The notes below the pieces were generated by a model. The model was not told the origin of the DNA and did not search any database. It saw only the letters and a program-made list of their open reading frames with translations. From Xanthomonas sontii (GTDB taxonomy: Bacteria > Pseudomonadota > Gammaproteobacteria > Xanthomonadales > Xanthomonadaceae), in the NCBI RefSeq assembly GCF_040529055.1, contig NZ_CP132342.1, forward strand, positions 1,424,001-1,488,000: a stretch of DNA of 64,000 nt, given 5' to 3'. The translations under genes and the position numbers were made by a program. Of this stretch, positions 26,662-36,746 are shown in pieces (position 1 is the first letter of the stretch; each line of letters begins with the position of its first letter).

Positions 26662-27684
26662 ATGTCCCCGACCCACGCCGCCGCGTTGCCCGACACCATG
26701 ACCGCGATCGAGATCCGCCAGCCCGGTGCGCCCGAGGTGCTGGTGCCGGTGCGCGTGCCGCTGCCGCATCCCGGGCGCGGCGAACTGCTGGTGCGGGTGG
26801 CTGCGGCCGGCGTCAACCGGCCCGACGTGATGCAGCGCCAGGGCAGCTATCCGCCGCCGCCGGGCGCCTCGCCGCTGCCGGGGCTGGAGTTCGCCGGCGA
26901 GGTGGTCGGCCTGGGCGAGGGCGTGGAGCGCTACCGGTTGGGCGATCAGGTCTGCGCGCTGGTCGCCGGCGGCGGCTATGCCGAATACGCGGTGGTGCAC
27001 GAGCGCAACGCCCTGCCGGTGCCGGCGGCGCTGAGCCTGACCGAGGCCGCGGCGGTGCCGGAAACCTTCTTCACCGTGTGGACCAACGTGTTCCAGCGCG
27101 GCCGCCTGCAGTCCGGCGAGACCCTGCTGGTGCACGGCGGTACCTCCGGCATCGGCAGCGTCGCCACGCTGCTCGGGCGGGCCTTCGGTGCGCGGGTGAT
27201 CAGCACCGTGGGCTCGGCCGACAAGCGCGCGGCCAGCCTGGCGCTGGGCGCGGAGGCGGCCATCCTGTATCGCGAGGAGGACTTCGTCGCCGAGACCAAG
27301 CGCCTCACCGAGGGCCGCGGCGCCGACGTGATCGTGGACCTGATCGGCGGCGACTACCTGGCGCGCAACTACCAGGCCGCGGCGCTGGACGGGCGCATCG
27401 TGCAGATCGGCATCCAGCAGGGCAAGGTGCGCGAACTGGACCTGATGCCGCTGCTGGCCAAGCGGCTGACCCACACCGGCTCGACCCTGCGTCCGCGCTC
27501 GGTGATGGAAAAGGCGGCGATCGCGCGCGAACTGGAGCAGCAGGTGTGGCCGCTGCTGGCGCAGGGCCGGATCAAGCCGCAGGTGGACCGCTGCTTCCCG
27601 CTGCAGGAGGCGGCGCAGGCGCATGCGTTGATGGAATCCAGCGCGCATATCGGCAAGATCGTGCTGACGACGGACGCGCGGTGA
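26662..27684 (+). CDS. NAD(P)H:quinone oxidoreductase, zinc-free MDR family
   Basis: A 340-residue medium-chain reductase of the quinone oxidoreductase type. It has the early AAGVNRPDVMQRQG motif, the nucleotide-binding VHGGTSGIGSVATLLGRAFG near residues 153-172, and the late HIGKIVL tail. No structural-zinc cysteines are present, consistent with quinone reductases rather than alcohol dehydrogenases. The start at 26662 has AGGA eight bases upstream; an ATG 12 codons later (26698) would also be compatible. It stands alone between repeat-containing gaps. Confidence 0.88.
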   Translation: MSPTHAAALPDTMTAIEIRQPGAPEVLVPVRVPLPHPGRGELLVRVAAAGVNRPDVMQRQGSYPPPPGASPLPGLEFAGEVVGLGEGVERYRLGDQVCALVAGGGYAEYAVVHERNALPVPAALSLTEAAAVPETFFTVWTNVFQRGRLQSGETLLVHGGTSGIGSVATLLGRAFGARVISTVGSADKRAASLALGAEAAILYREEDFVAETKRLTEGRGADVIVDLIGGDYLARNYQAAALDGRIVQIGIQQGKVRELDLMPLLAKRLTHTGSTLRPRSVMEKAAIARELEQQVWPLLAQGRIKPQVDRCFPLQEAAQAHALMESSAHIGKIVLTTDAR

Positions 27685-27715
27685 ACCGGGTATCGGTCGT
27701 GGCGACCCGTCTGCC

Positions 27716-27748
27716 GTCGTAGGAGCGGCGCGCTTCGGTCGCGACAGG
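27716..27748 (+). repeat. Single degenerate REP-like element
   Basis: TCGTAGGAGCGGCGCGCTTC followed by GGTCGCGAC resembles the forward REP word with an altered core. It lies in the 193-bp gap before the mechanosensitive channel gene. Confidence 0.55.
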
Positions 27749-27877
27749 CAGCCGGCGCAGGCACCGGCGCGCCCACACGGCACGCGTGCCCGCGCCCGCC
27801 GCTGGCCCGGTTCAAGCACTGCGCCGTATAGTGCGCCGCACGCGCGGTGGTCCGCGCTTGCCCGTGCCGGTCCCTGC

Positions 27878-30295
27878 GTGCGCCTGCTGCCCCGTTCCGC
27901 GTCGTCCTCTTTCCTGTTGCGTTACGCCCTGCTGCTGTTGTGGCTGTGCGCGGCGGTGGCGTCGGCCCAGCCGCAGGACGCCGCCGACGCGCCGCCGGAC
28001 CCGCAGACCCTGCTGGACAACGCCGCAAAGTCGCTGAAGGACGCGCGCGGCAAGGAAGTGGATGCCGGCAACCAGGCCGCCTTCCAGGACCTGGTCACGC
28101 AGGTCTCGGACGCCTCCAACGATGCGCAGACCGCGGTCGACGCCCTGGCGCCGCAGCTGGCCCAGGTGGAGGCACGCCTGCAGCAGCTCGGCCCCGCCGC
28201 CACCGGCGACTCCCCCGACATCGCCGCGCAGCGCAAGGCGCTGACCAAGCAGCGCGACAGCCTGGACTCGGGGGTCAAGCGCGGCAAGCTGATGGTGGTG
28301 GAGGCGCGGCAGCTGGCCGACGAGATCGAACGCGCGCGCGCCGAGCATTTCAGCCAGGAGCTGTCGCTGCGTTCGCCGTCGCCGCTGTCGCCGGCGCTGT
28401 GGAAGCAGATCGCCGCCGATTTCCCCGACGACCAGGCCAAGCTGCTGGCGCTGTACACGCTCGGCATGCAGTCGCTGCAGGACGCGATCGCCGAGCATGG
28501 CAGCGGCGCGCTTGGCGTCGGCATCGCCATCGCGCTGATCCTGCTGTTCCCGCTGCGCTACCTGCTGCGCTGGCTGGGCAAGCGCTATGCGGTGTCGCGC
28601 GCGCCGGGCAGCCGCCTGCGCCGGTCGGGTCTGGCGATCTGGTTCCTGCTGCTGGGCACGTTGACCCCGGGCCTGGCCGCACTGGCCCTGGCCGAGGCGC
28701 TGCGCAGCATCGATGCGGTGCCGGAGCGCCTGGACGCAGTGCTCAACGGCTTCGTGGTGGTCAGCTTCGCCGCGGCCTTCATGGGCTCGCTCGGCGCCAG
28801 CGTGCTGCTGCCGAACCAGCCGAGCTGGCGGCTGTTCCCGATCGACGACGCCACCGCGCGACGCCTGCGCAAGTACACCTGGGCCACCGCGGCGCTGGCC
28901 TGGCTCAGCAGCATGCTGCTGGTGATCAACCAGGCCGCGCGCACCAGCGACTCGGCCACCGTCGCCGCCGACGGGGTGATCGCGCTGGTCTACGGCGTGC
29001 TGATCCTGGCCACCCTGACCAGCCTGTCGCGGCTGCGCCGGCGCCAGTACGCCGAAGCGGCGGCGCAGGCCCTGGCCAATGCGCAACCGCCGCCGCCCGG
29101 GCAGCACGGCGGTGCGCTGGCGTTGATCGGCGTGCTGGTCAAGGTCGCGGTGGTGGTGGCGCTGCTGGCGGCGCTGCTGGGCTATCTGCACCTGGGCCTG
29201 TTCATCACCCGGCAGATCATCTGGATCACCATGATCGTCGGCGCGATCCGCCTGCTGATGACCTTCGCAGACGACTTCGCGTTGTGGCTGTTCGCCAGCG
29301 AAGGCCGCATCGGCCGCGCCGCCAATGGCGCGTTCGGGGTGCGCTCGAGCAGCCTGGAGCAGGCCGGGGTGCTGACCTCGGCACTGATACGGGTGGTGCT
29401 GTTGCTGATCGGTGTCGGCGCGCTGTTGATGCCGTTCGGCACCAACGTCTCGATCGTCTCGGACTGGTTCTCGCTGCTGTCCGATGGCATCCGCCTCAGC
29501 GACAAGGTGGTGCTGTATCCGGGCGCGATCGCCCGCGCGGTGCTGGTGCTGCTGCTCGGCCTGGGCGTCATGCAGTACCTGCATCGCTGGCTGACCCAGA
29601 CCTACCTGCCCAAGACCGAACTGGACGACGGCTCGCGCAACTCGATCAGCACGGTGGCGCGCTATGTCGGCATCATCCTGGCGGCGTTGTGGGCGCTGGC
29701 CGCGCTGGGCATCGGCCTGGAGCGGATCGCGCTGGTGGTCAGCGCGCTGTCGGTCGGTATCGGCTTCGGCCTGCAGTCGATCACCCAGAACTTCGTGTCC
29801 GGCCTGATCCTGCTCGCCGAGCGCCCGGTCAAGATCGGCGACTGGATCAAGATCGGCGACCAGGAAGGCGATGTGCGCCGGATCAGCGTGCGCGCCACCG
29901 AGATCCAGGTCGGCGACCGCTCCACCCTGATCGTCCCCAACTCCGAACTGATCACCAAGACCCTGCGCAACATGACCCTGGCCGGGCCGCTGGGCCGGGT
30001 GCAGATCCAGTTCGCGGTCTCGCTGGGCACCGACGTGACCAAGCTGCGCGCGTTGCTGCTGGAGCTGTACGCGGCACACCCGGGCGTGCTGGACGACCCG
30101 GCGCCGTCGGTGTTCATCGACTCCATCGCCAACGGCCACGTCACCCTCAACAGCTTCGCCTACGTGGCCTCGCCGCGGCTGACCTACGGCACCCGCAGCG
30201 AACTGTTCTTCGCCCTGCTGCAGCGCCTGGCCGAGGAGGGCATCGCCCTGGAGTCGCCGCAGGAAGTGAAGCTTTTACGCGATCCGCGGGAGTAG
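27878..30295 (+). CDS. Large mechanosensitive channel, DUF3772 plus MscS domain
   Basis: An 805-residue inner-membrane channel. It has a signal peptide (to about residue 30), a periplasmic helical DUF3772-like region rich in Ala, Gln and Lys (about 40-185), and about ten hydrophobic segments. The C-terminal MscS core runs through ALSVGIGFGLQSITQNFVSG and AERPVKIGDWIKIG. Such channels open on osmotic downshock to release solutes. The start is a GTG at 27878, supported by the signal peptide directly after it. It converges on the UbiB-type gene, with a REP doublet between them. Confidence 0.88.
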   Translation: MRLLPRSASSSFLLRYALLLLWLCAAVASAQPQDAADAPPDPQTLLDNAAKSLKDARGKEVDAGNQAAFQDLVTQVSDASNDAQTAVDALAPQLAQVEARLQQLGPAATGDSPDIAAQRKALTKQRDSLDSGVKRGKLMVVEARQLADEIERARAEHFSQELSLRSPSPLSPALWKQIAADFPDDQAKLLALYTLGMQSLQDAIAEHGSGALGVGIAIALILLFPLRYLLRWLGKRYAVSRAPGSRLRRSGLAIWFLLLGTLTPGLAALALAEALRSIDAVPERLDAVLNGFVVVSFAAAFMGSLGASVLLPNQPSWRLFPIDDATARRLRKYTWATAALAWLSSMLLVINQAARTSDSATVAADGVIALVYGVLILATLTSLSRLRRRQYAEAAAQALANAQPPPPGQHGGALALIGVLVKVAVVVALLAALLGYLHLGLFITRQIIWITMIVGAIRLLMTFADDFALWLFASEGRIGRAANGAFGVRSSSLEQAGVLTSALIRVVLLLIGVGALLMPFGTNVSIVSDWFSLLSDGIRLSDKVVLYPGAIARAVLVLLLGLGVMQYLHRWLTQTYLPKTELDDGSRNSISTVARYVGIILAALWALAALGIGLERIALVVSALSVGIGFGLQSITQNFVSGLILLAERPVKIGDWIKIGDQEGDVRRISVRATEIQVGDRSTLIVPNSELITKTLRNMTLAGPLGRVQIQFAVSLGTDVTKLRALLLELYAAHPGVLDDPAPSVFIDSIANGHVTLNSFAYVASPRLTYGTRSELFFALLQRLAEEGIALESPQEVKLLRDPRE

Positions 30296-30309
30296 CCGGA
30301 TCGGGGAGT

Positions 30310-30405
30310 GGTGGAGCGCGAAGCGGCTTCGGCCGCCAGCTGTCGGCGCCGCAGGTCGCAGCTGAAGCCGCTCCTGCGATTCCCCATTCCCGATTCCCCA
30401 CTCCC
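30310..30405. repeat. REP-like doublet followed by GATTCCCCA-type repeat
   Basis: A forward-like copy (GCGAAGCGGCTTCGGCCGCC, about 30318) and a reverse copy (GCAGCTGAAGCCGCTCCTGC, about 30357) are followed by repeats of the word CCCATTCCCGATTCCCC up to 30405. They separate two convergent genes and may terminate both. Confidence 0.7.
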
Positions 30406-30410
30406 AGCTT

Positions 30411-32102
30411 CTAGCGCCTCCCGCGTTCCTCGCGCGCGCGGATGCGTCGGTCGAACAGCACGGCGCTGACCACGATGCCCAGGCCCAGAATCACGCCGAG
30501 CAGGAACAGCACCATCGCGATCGCGGGGTAGCCGAACAGCTTGCTGCCGGTGTCGATGCGCATCATCTGCGTGGAGGCCAGGATCAGCGCGGCGGTGACG
30601 ATGCCGGCGGCGACGCGGTTGGCGATCTTCTGCAGGCTCTCCATCAGCCGCGATTCCTCCAGCCCGGCCACGCGCACCTGCAGGCGGTTCTCCGCGGCCA
30701 GGGTGAGGATGTCAGAGAGCCGGCGCGGGCCTTCGCGCAGCAGCGCCTGCAGTTCCATCGCCTCGCTGGCCAGGTTGGCCGCCGACAGCGATTTCTTCAG
30801 GCGCGCGCGCATCACGTGCTGCAACTGGTCCTCGACCACCACGCGCGTGTCCAGGTGCGGCGACAGCGCGCGGCACACCGCTTCCAGGTTGAGCAGGGTC
30901 TTGCCGAGTAGGCTCAGCTCCGGCGGCGTGCGCAGGCCGTAGGCGGTGGCGATGCGCACCAGGTCCAGCACCACCCGGCCTTCGGACATGGCGTCGTGCG
31001 CCGCGTAGCGGGCGATCATCTGCCCGGTCTCGCGCTGGTAGCGCTCCTCGTCGAAGTCCTCCAGGCGCGTGCTCAGCGCGATGGTTTCCTCGGCTACTTC
31101 CTCGCCGCGGCCATCGACCGCGGCGAACAGCAGCTTGAGCAGGCGCTCGCGCAGCTTCGGCGGCACGTGCGCGACCATGCCCAGGTCGAAGATCGCCAGG
31201 CGCCCGTCGGCGAGCACGCGCAGGTTGCCCGGATGCGGATCGGCGTGGATCTCGCCGTGCACGAACATCTGGTCCAGGTAGCCGCGCACCAGCGCCGCGG
31301 CCAGGTCGTCCATCGGCTGCTCGGTGCGGCGCAGCCCGGAGATCTTGTCCACGCGCACGCCTTCGGCCAGCTGCATGGTCAGCACGCGGCGGCTGCTCAG
31401 GTCCCACACCGGCTGCGGCACCCACAGCTGCGGGAACGGGCGCAGGTGCTCGCCGAAGCGCGCCAGGTTCTCGGCCTCGGCCTCGTAGTTCAGTTCGGCC
31501 AGCAGCGCCTTGCCGAACTCGGCCAGCCAGTCGGCGAAGCGGATGCGCCGGCCCAGCCCGGTCAGCTTGTCGGCGGCGCTGGCGAAGCTGCGCAGCACCT
31601 CCAGGTCCGCGCGCACCTGCGCGGCGACCTCTGGCTTCTGCACCTTGATCGCCACGGGGGTGCCGTCGCGCAGCGCGGCGCGGTGCACCTGCGCCAGCGA
31701 GGCGCTGCCCAGCGGGGTGTCGTCGAAGGCGGAGAAGGCCTTGTTGATGCCGACGCCCAGCTCGGCCTCGACGATCTCGCGGATGCGTTCGCTCGGAATC
31801 GGCGTGGTGTTCTCCTGCATCCGCTCCAGGGCGGTGGCGAACTCCGGCGGTACCACGTCCGGGCGCGTGGACAGCATCTGCCCGAGCTTGACGAAGGTCG
31901 GCCCGAGCGCCTCCAGGTCGGTGACGAACTGTTCGGGCGTGCCTTCCGGCGGCAGCTCGTGCTCGCCCTGGGCGGTCTCCATGTCCATGCCGGAAAACAC
32001 CCCGGAACTGCGGTAGCGCAGCAGCAGGCGCAGGATCTGGGTACGGCGGCTGAGGCCGCCGATCACGTGCGGGGTGGCCGCAGCGTCGGGCGTCGCGCTC
32101 AA
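30411..32102 (-). CDS. ubiB: ABC1/UbiB-family atypical kinase
   Basis: A 563-residue protein with the ABC1 kinase-like fold. The KxGQ motif (FVKLGQMLSTRPDVV), the invariant Lys in VAIKVQKPE, the catalytic GEIHADPHPGN and the metal-binding IFDLGMVAH are all visible. Two C-terminal membrane segments lie near residues 500-555. UbiB supports ubiquinone biosynthesis, probably by ATP-driven handling of lipid intermediates at the inner membrane. No ATG fits. A TTG at 32100-32102 has GGAG six bases upstream and gives the expected N-terminus, while longer frames contain non-coding Arg/Pro-rich sequence. Confidence 0.88.
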   Translation of the reverse strand: MSATPDAAATPHVIGGLSRRTQILRLLLRYRSSGVFSGMDMETAQGEHELPPEGTPEQFVTDLEALGPTFVKLGQMLSTRPDVVPPEFATALERMQENTTPIPSERIREIVEAELGVGINKAFSAFDDTPLGSASLAQVHRAALRDGTPVAIKVQKPEVAAQVRADLEVLRSFASAADKLTGLGRRIRFADWLAEFGKALLAELNYEAEAENLARFGEHLRPFPQLWVPQPVWDLSSRRVLTMQLAEGVRVDKISGLRRTEQPMDDLAAALVRGYLDQMFVHGEIHADPHPGNLRVLADGRLAIFDLGMVAHVPPKLRERLLKLLFAAVDGRGEEVAEETIALSTRLEDFDEERYQRETGQMIARYAAHDAMSEGRVVLDLVRIATAYGLRTPPELSLLGKTLLNLEAVCRALSPHLDTRVVVEDQLQHVMRARLKKSLSAANLASEAMELQALLREGPRRLSDILTLAAENRLQVRVAGLEESRLMESLQKIANRVAAGIVTAALILASTQMMRIDTGSKLFGYPAIAMVLFLLGVILGLGIVVSAVLFDRRIRAREERGRR

Positions 32103-32359
32103 GGTGGGCTCCGGGCAAGGATAGGCGCGATCGAGTGTGGCGACGGCCGGGTCGTCGCGTGGTGAATCCCGCTGCGCGTCGTGGATCGCAGGTGCTCGGG
32201 CGTGGTGCCGGCGGCAAGGTCGGCGACGGCGCTGTCGGCCAGCCCGGCGGCGGCCGTTGCTGGGACGACGCACCCACGGCGTATCCTGCCCCGCAACGAG
32301 AGCCAGAGAACGGCGCGCAGTGCAGCAGGGTGAGTGGCGATGGCGGTGAGCGGGCAGGG

Positions 32360-32530
32360 ATGCAACGGACGGTCGTGGTGCGTCGACCGATGAGGTGGCG
32401 TCGGCTCGCGCTGCTGGCGGCTGGGGTGGTCGTGGTGCTGCTCGTGGCGGCCTGGCTGGGCGAGGACGGCGGCGGCATCGCCACCGAGGCGCGCACGGCG
32501 CTGCGGGCGCTGGCACGCGCGCTGTTCTGA
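32360..32530 (+). CDS. Possible small single-pass membrane protein
   Basis: A 56-residue frame with a basic start (MQRTVVVRRPMRWRR), one strong hydrophobic segment (LALLAAGVVVVLLVAAWLG) and a short tail. An internal ATG at 32390 is an alternative start. The positive-inside layout makes it believable, but no good ribosome site is seen, and random frames in this GC-rich DNA can look similar. It lies in the 512-bp gap between the divergent ubiB gene and the next plus-strand gene; nothing else is visible there. Confidence 0.35.
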   Translation: MQRTVVVRRPMRWRRLALLAAGVVVVLLVAAWLGEDGGGIATEARTALRALARALF

Positions 32531-32614
32531 CGCGCCAAGGTCCGCTGGCCTCTGGCCGGCCGCCACGGCCGGCCTTACCCTTGGCTTTCGCTGCCTGCTG
32601 CCAGGAACGCCACC

Positions 32615-33772
32615 ATGTCCTTCATCGTCTCGCATGCCGTTGGCCATGCCCGTGTGCTGTCGGCGCGTGCACGCCTGGCCTTGCTGCTTGTGCTGTTGTC
32701 GTCGACCGCGACCGCCGCGACGCAGACCCATCGGTATGCCGGCGACGACTTCGACGCCAAGGCCTTCGCCGCCAGCACGCACCGCCGTTACGACTTGCAG
32801 GACTTCTCCGATCGCTACCGCGCCACCTTGGAGATCGAGGACAGCGGCGAGGTGTTCCGTCCCGGCATCGTGCGCGTGTTCGCCCGCGGCAACGCCACGC
32901 CGCTGCTCGAGGTGGCCTCGCCGGAGCTGGTGGTGGACACCGATGCGAAGAGCGGCAAGGTCAAGGCCAACGTGCACGAACTGCCGTACGGCGAGCAGAG
33001 CGTGCTGATCTACGACGATTTCAATTTCGACGGGATCAAGGATCTGGCGGTGATGGACGGCCAGAACAGCTGCTATCACGGCCCGTCCTACCAGGTGTAC
33101 CTGGGCACCGCCGACGGCTTCGAGGCCGATGCGGACTTCACCGAGCTGGCGCAGAGCAATTGCGGCCTGTTCGAGGTGGATGCGCAGGCGCGCGAACTCC
33201 ACACCATGACCAAGGACGGCTGCTGCTGGCACCAGTTCGCGACATACTCGATCCGCGATGGCGCGCCACTGCTGGAGAGCGAAACGGTCGAGGACGCGCG
33301 CGGCGACGGGCCGGGACTGGCGCAGGAGACGGTGTACCGCGACCGTGCCGGCAAGCGCGTGGCCGACATGCACTACTTGTGGGATGAGGAAGGCGAGACG
33401 GCGGTGGGTCAGCGCAAGATCCTGCTCGAGTTCCGCCTGGCGCCGGCCGGCAAGCGCATCGTGGTGTTCGCCAATGTCGGCGACGGCGCAAGCGGCGCGC
33501 CGTACTACGCGGCGCTTGGCGCGCAGCAGCGGGTGGACCTGCTGTATCCGGACGCGCAGGGCGAGGCGATGGACTACGACGCCGACCGCCATCTGCTCAG
33601 CTTCGCGCGTGGCGACACCACCTACCGCATCGTCGGCAACGCGCAGGGCGTGCCGCAGCGCATGGAGGTGGTGGTGCGCGGCAAGACCCAGCCGCTGGCG
33701 CTGCAGTCCGGTTCGGTGCATGGCTCGCTGCAGGCGGTGGCGCAGGTGCTGGACGCGGCGTCGGCGGAGTAG
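32615..33772 (+). CDS. Exported hypothetical protein with FG-GAP-like DxNxDG motif
   Basis: A 385-residue protein with a long signal peptide (cleavage near TATAATQ, about residue 35). The segment YDDFNFDGIKDLAVMDGQNS holds a DxNxDGxxD calcium-type loop. It is followed by CYHGPSYQVYL, a combination I associate with XAC2610-like exported proteins of Xanthomonas. The C-terminal third is also beta-rich. The relation to XAC2610, an inhibitor linked to the antibacterial type IV secretion system, is inference from this motif only, and no partner effector gene is adjacent. The function is therefore open. Confidence 0.7.
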   Translation: MSFIVSHAVGHARVLSARARLALLLVLLSSTATAATQTHRYAGDDFDAKAFAASTHRRYDLQDFSDRYRATLEIEDSGEVFRPGIVRVFARGNATPLLEVASPELVVDTDAKSGKVKANVHELPYGEQSVLIYDDFNFDGIKDLAVMDGQNSCYHGPSYQVYLGTADGFEADADFTELAQSNCGLFEVDAQARELHTMTKDGCCWHQFATYSIRDGAPLLESETVEDARGDGPGLAQETVYRDRAGKRVADMHYLWDEEGETAVGQRKILLEFRLAPAGKRIVVFANVGDGASGAPYYAALGAQQRVDLLYPDAQGEAMDYDADRHLLSFARGDTTYRIVGNAQGVPQRMEVVVRGKTQPLALQSGSVHGSLQAVAQVLDAASAE

Positions 33773-33821
33773 GGGGGCGACGGGGCGTTGCTCCGAAGCA
33801 ACTGGCGATTTTGGCTTGCGC

Positions 33822-33902
33822 GCGTCGGGACTGAAGTCCCTCCCACAGTGCGCTCGGACAGCTCGCCGCAAGCCTTGTACGAGCGGCTTCAGCCGCGACG
33901 GG
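33822..33902. repeat. REP-like inverted doublet
   Basis: A reverse copy (TCGGGACTGAAGTCCCTCCC, about 33826) and a forward copy (GAGCGGCTTCAGCCGCGACG, about 33881) lie between two convergent genes. This is the same arrangement as at 26431 and 12411. Confidence 0.8.
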
Positions 33903-33977
33903 CATTCCCGAACACGCCTGCCGCCCCGATTGACCCATACCTGCCTCGAACCGCATCGGCCGACCCGACCGGCCGCT

Positions 33978-35603
33978 TCACCGCCACGCTGCGAACGCCC
34001 GCGCCACCGCTTCGGCGCCGGGATCGATCACGTCACGTAAGGCGTCCGCCGGCACCGCGGCGGCACGGCCGGCGCCGGCGCGGATGAGCTGGGCGGTGGC
34101 ATCGGCGCCTGCGCGGGCGGCGCGCGCGGCGGCCTCCACGTCGGCGTCTTGCGCCAGGGCGTCCAGTGCCGGCAGCAGCGCATCGAGCAGGGTGCGGTCG
34201 CCGCGTTGCGCGCCGCCGTAGTGCTGCATCCGCGCCACGCCGGCCTGCAGCGCCTGCACCCAGTCGCGGCCGTCCGCCAGCGCACCGGCAGCGGTGGTGA
34301 ACAGGATCGACAGCAGCACGCCGCTGGAGCCGCCCATGCTGTGTTCGATCGTCGCCGCCAGGCCGCGCGCCAGTGCGGCGGCGTCGCCGGTGGCCAGCGC
34401 ATCGGTGTCCAGCGCCTGCTGCAGGGCGCGCGCGCCGGCGGCGAAGGTGCTGCCGGCGTCGCCATCGCCGCTGCGCGCGTCCAGCGCGTCCAGCTCGGCC
34501 TGCGCGGCGATCAGGGCTTGCGCCACCCGGCCCAGGGCCGCTGCGCACTGCGCATCGCGCGCGCCATCGCGGTGGCTGTCGTCGCGCTTCAGTGCCGGCG
34601 CATAGGTCTGCACTGCATGCGGCACACGCACGCCGGGCCAGCCCAGGGTCTGCACCGGTGCCTGCAGTGCGGCCAGCACGTCGGCGTCGGCCGGGGCGAG
34701 GGTGATCGAGAAGCCGTGCATGTCCATCGAGGTCATCAGCGCTGCCGGCACCGGCATCAGCGCGACTCGCGCGACACCGATGCGCTGCAGCGCCAGCCGC
34801 GTCAGCACGCCCAGTTCCTGCGTGGAGCAGCCGCCGAGATCGTTGAGCATCAGCACCAGCGGCGCGTCGGCGCCAAGGCGGGCATCGGCCTGCGCCAGCA
34901 GCGGGTCCAGCACCAGCGCCAGCGCCTCTTCCACCGTGCCCGGCTGCACCGGCCGCGCGCCCGGCTCGTTGTGGATGCCCAGCCCCAGTTCCGGCGCGCG
35001 GCGGCCGACCTGCTGGCCGGGTACGCTGCAACTGGACAGCGCCATGCCCAGCGACAGCAGGCGGTCGGCGAAGGCCTGGCCGCGCTGCGCCAGTTCGGCC
35101 AGCGGCACACCCTCGCGCGCCAGGTGGCCCACGTACTTGTGCACCAGCACCGTGCCGGCGATGCCGCGCGGCTGCGCCGCGTCGGGCAGGGCGATGTCGT
35201 CGGCGACCAGCACGCTGGCCACGTCGATGCCCTCGGCGCGGGCGCGCTCGGCGGCCAGGCCGAAGTTGAGCCGGTCGCCGGTGTAGTTCTTGATCACCAG
35301 CAGTACGCCGGGCGCATCGGCGCAGGCGCGGATCGCCGCCAGCACCGCTTCCACGCCGGGCGAGGCGAACAGGTCGCCGGCGATGGCGCCGCTGAGCATG
35401 CCCGGGCCGACGAAGCCGGCATGCGCCGGCTCGTGCCCGGCGCCGCCGCCGGACAGCACCGCGACCTGGCGCGGATCGCGCTCGGCCTGCAGCACGATGC
35501 GGGTGCCGCTGCCGGTTTCCGACAGCCGCAGTGGTTGCAGCATGGCCGCGGCTGCGAGGACGTCGTCGACGATGGCGCGGGGGGCGGTGAGGAACTGGTC
35601 CAT
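33978..35603 (-). CDS. Dihydroxyacetone kinase, fused DhaK-DhaL type
   Basis: A 541-residue single-chain ATP-dependent kinase. The DhaK half has SGGGAGHEP (51-59), KNYTGDRLNF with Asp110, and the substrate-binding His211 in GIHNEPG, close to the Citrobacter positions. The DhaL half starts near residue 355 and has the nucleotide/metal loop DGDAGSTF and MGGSSGVLL. Substrates are dihydroxyacetone or related trioses. The start at 35603 has CAGGA upstream. It is the reverse complement neighbour of a DUF808 gene; it is not part of the glp cluster, which lies 29 kb away. Confidence 0.88.
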   Translation of the reverse strand: MDQFLTAPRAIVDDVLAAAAMLQPLRLSETGSGTRIVLQAERDPRQVAVLSGGGAGHEPAHAGFVGPGMLSGAIAGDLFASPGVEAVLAAIRACADAPGVLLVIKNYTGDRLNFGLAAERARAEGIDVASVLVADDIALPDAAQPRGIAGTVLVHKYVGHLAREGVPLAELAQRGQAFADRLLSLGMALSSCSVPGQQVGRRAPELGLGIHNEPGARPVQPGTVEEALALVLDPLLAQADARLGADAPLVLMLNDLGGCSTQELGVLTRLALQRIGVARVALMPVPAALMTSMDMHGFSITLAPADADVLAALQAPVQTLGWPGVRVPHAVQTYAPALKRDDSHRDGARDAQCAAALGRVAQALIAAQAELDALDARSGDGDAGSTFAAGARALQQALDTDALATGDAAALARGLAATIEHSMGGSSGVLLSILFTTAAGALADGRDWVQALQAGVARMQHYGGAQRGDRTLLDALLPALDALAQDADVEAAARAARAGADATAQLIRAGAGRAAAVPADALRDVIDPGAEAVARAFAAWR

Positions 35604-35743
35604 GCGGGTGTCCTGTGCAGGCCGTGCGGCGGTGTGGCGCACGATAGCCGGGCCGGCGTTACGCGCGGTTGAGGCCGGCCTGCTCACGCACCTGGTCGGC
35701 GGAATCGGCGAGAATCGCCGCTCATCCCGAATGGAATCCCCGC

Positions 35744-36640
<897 letters not shown>

Positions 36641-36726
36641 GGATTCGGGATTGGAGATTCAGTATTCGCAACAGCGCCGCACACGCCCGCTTTTGCGAAT
36701 CCCCAATCCCGACTCCCGAATCCCGC
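36641..36726. repeat. Inverted repeat of the GATTCGGGATTGGGG family
   Basis: The word GGGATTCGGGATTGGAGATT (36640-36660) and its inverse CGAATCCCCAATCCCGACTC (36698 onwards) surround a centre with CGCC repeats. Similar words recur at 30377, 42020 and 45246. It lies between two convergent genes and could act as a terminator. Confidence 0.7.
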
Positions 36727-36746
36727 GCCGGCCACGCCGGCGCCAG

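Noticed and set aside
27812..30139. 775-codon minus-strand frame with Gln/His/Asp-rich translation
   Set aside because: It mirrors the MscS-type channel gene; no motif or start supports it.
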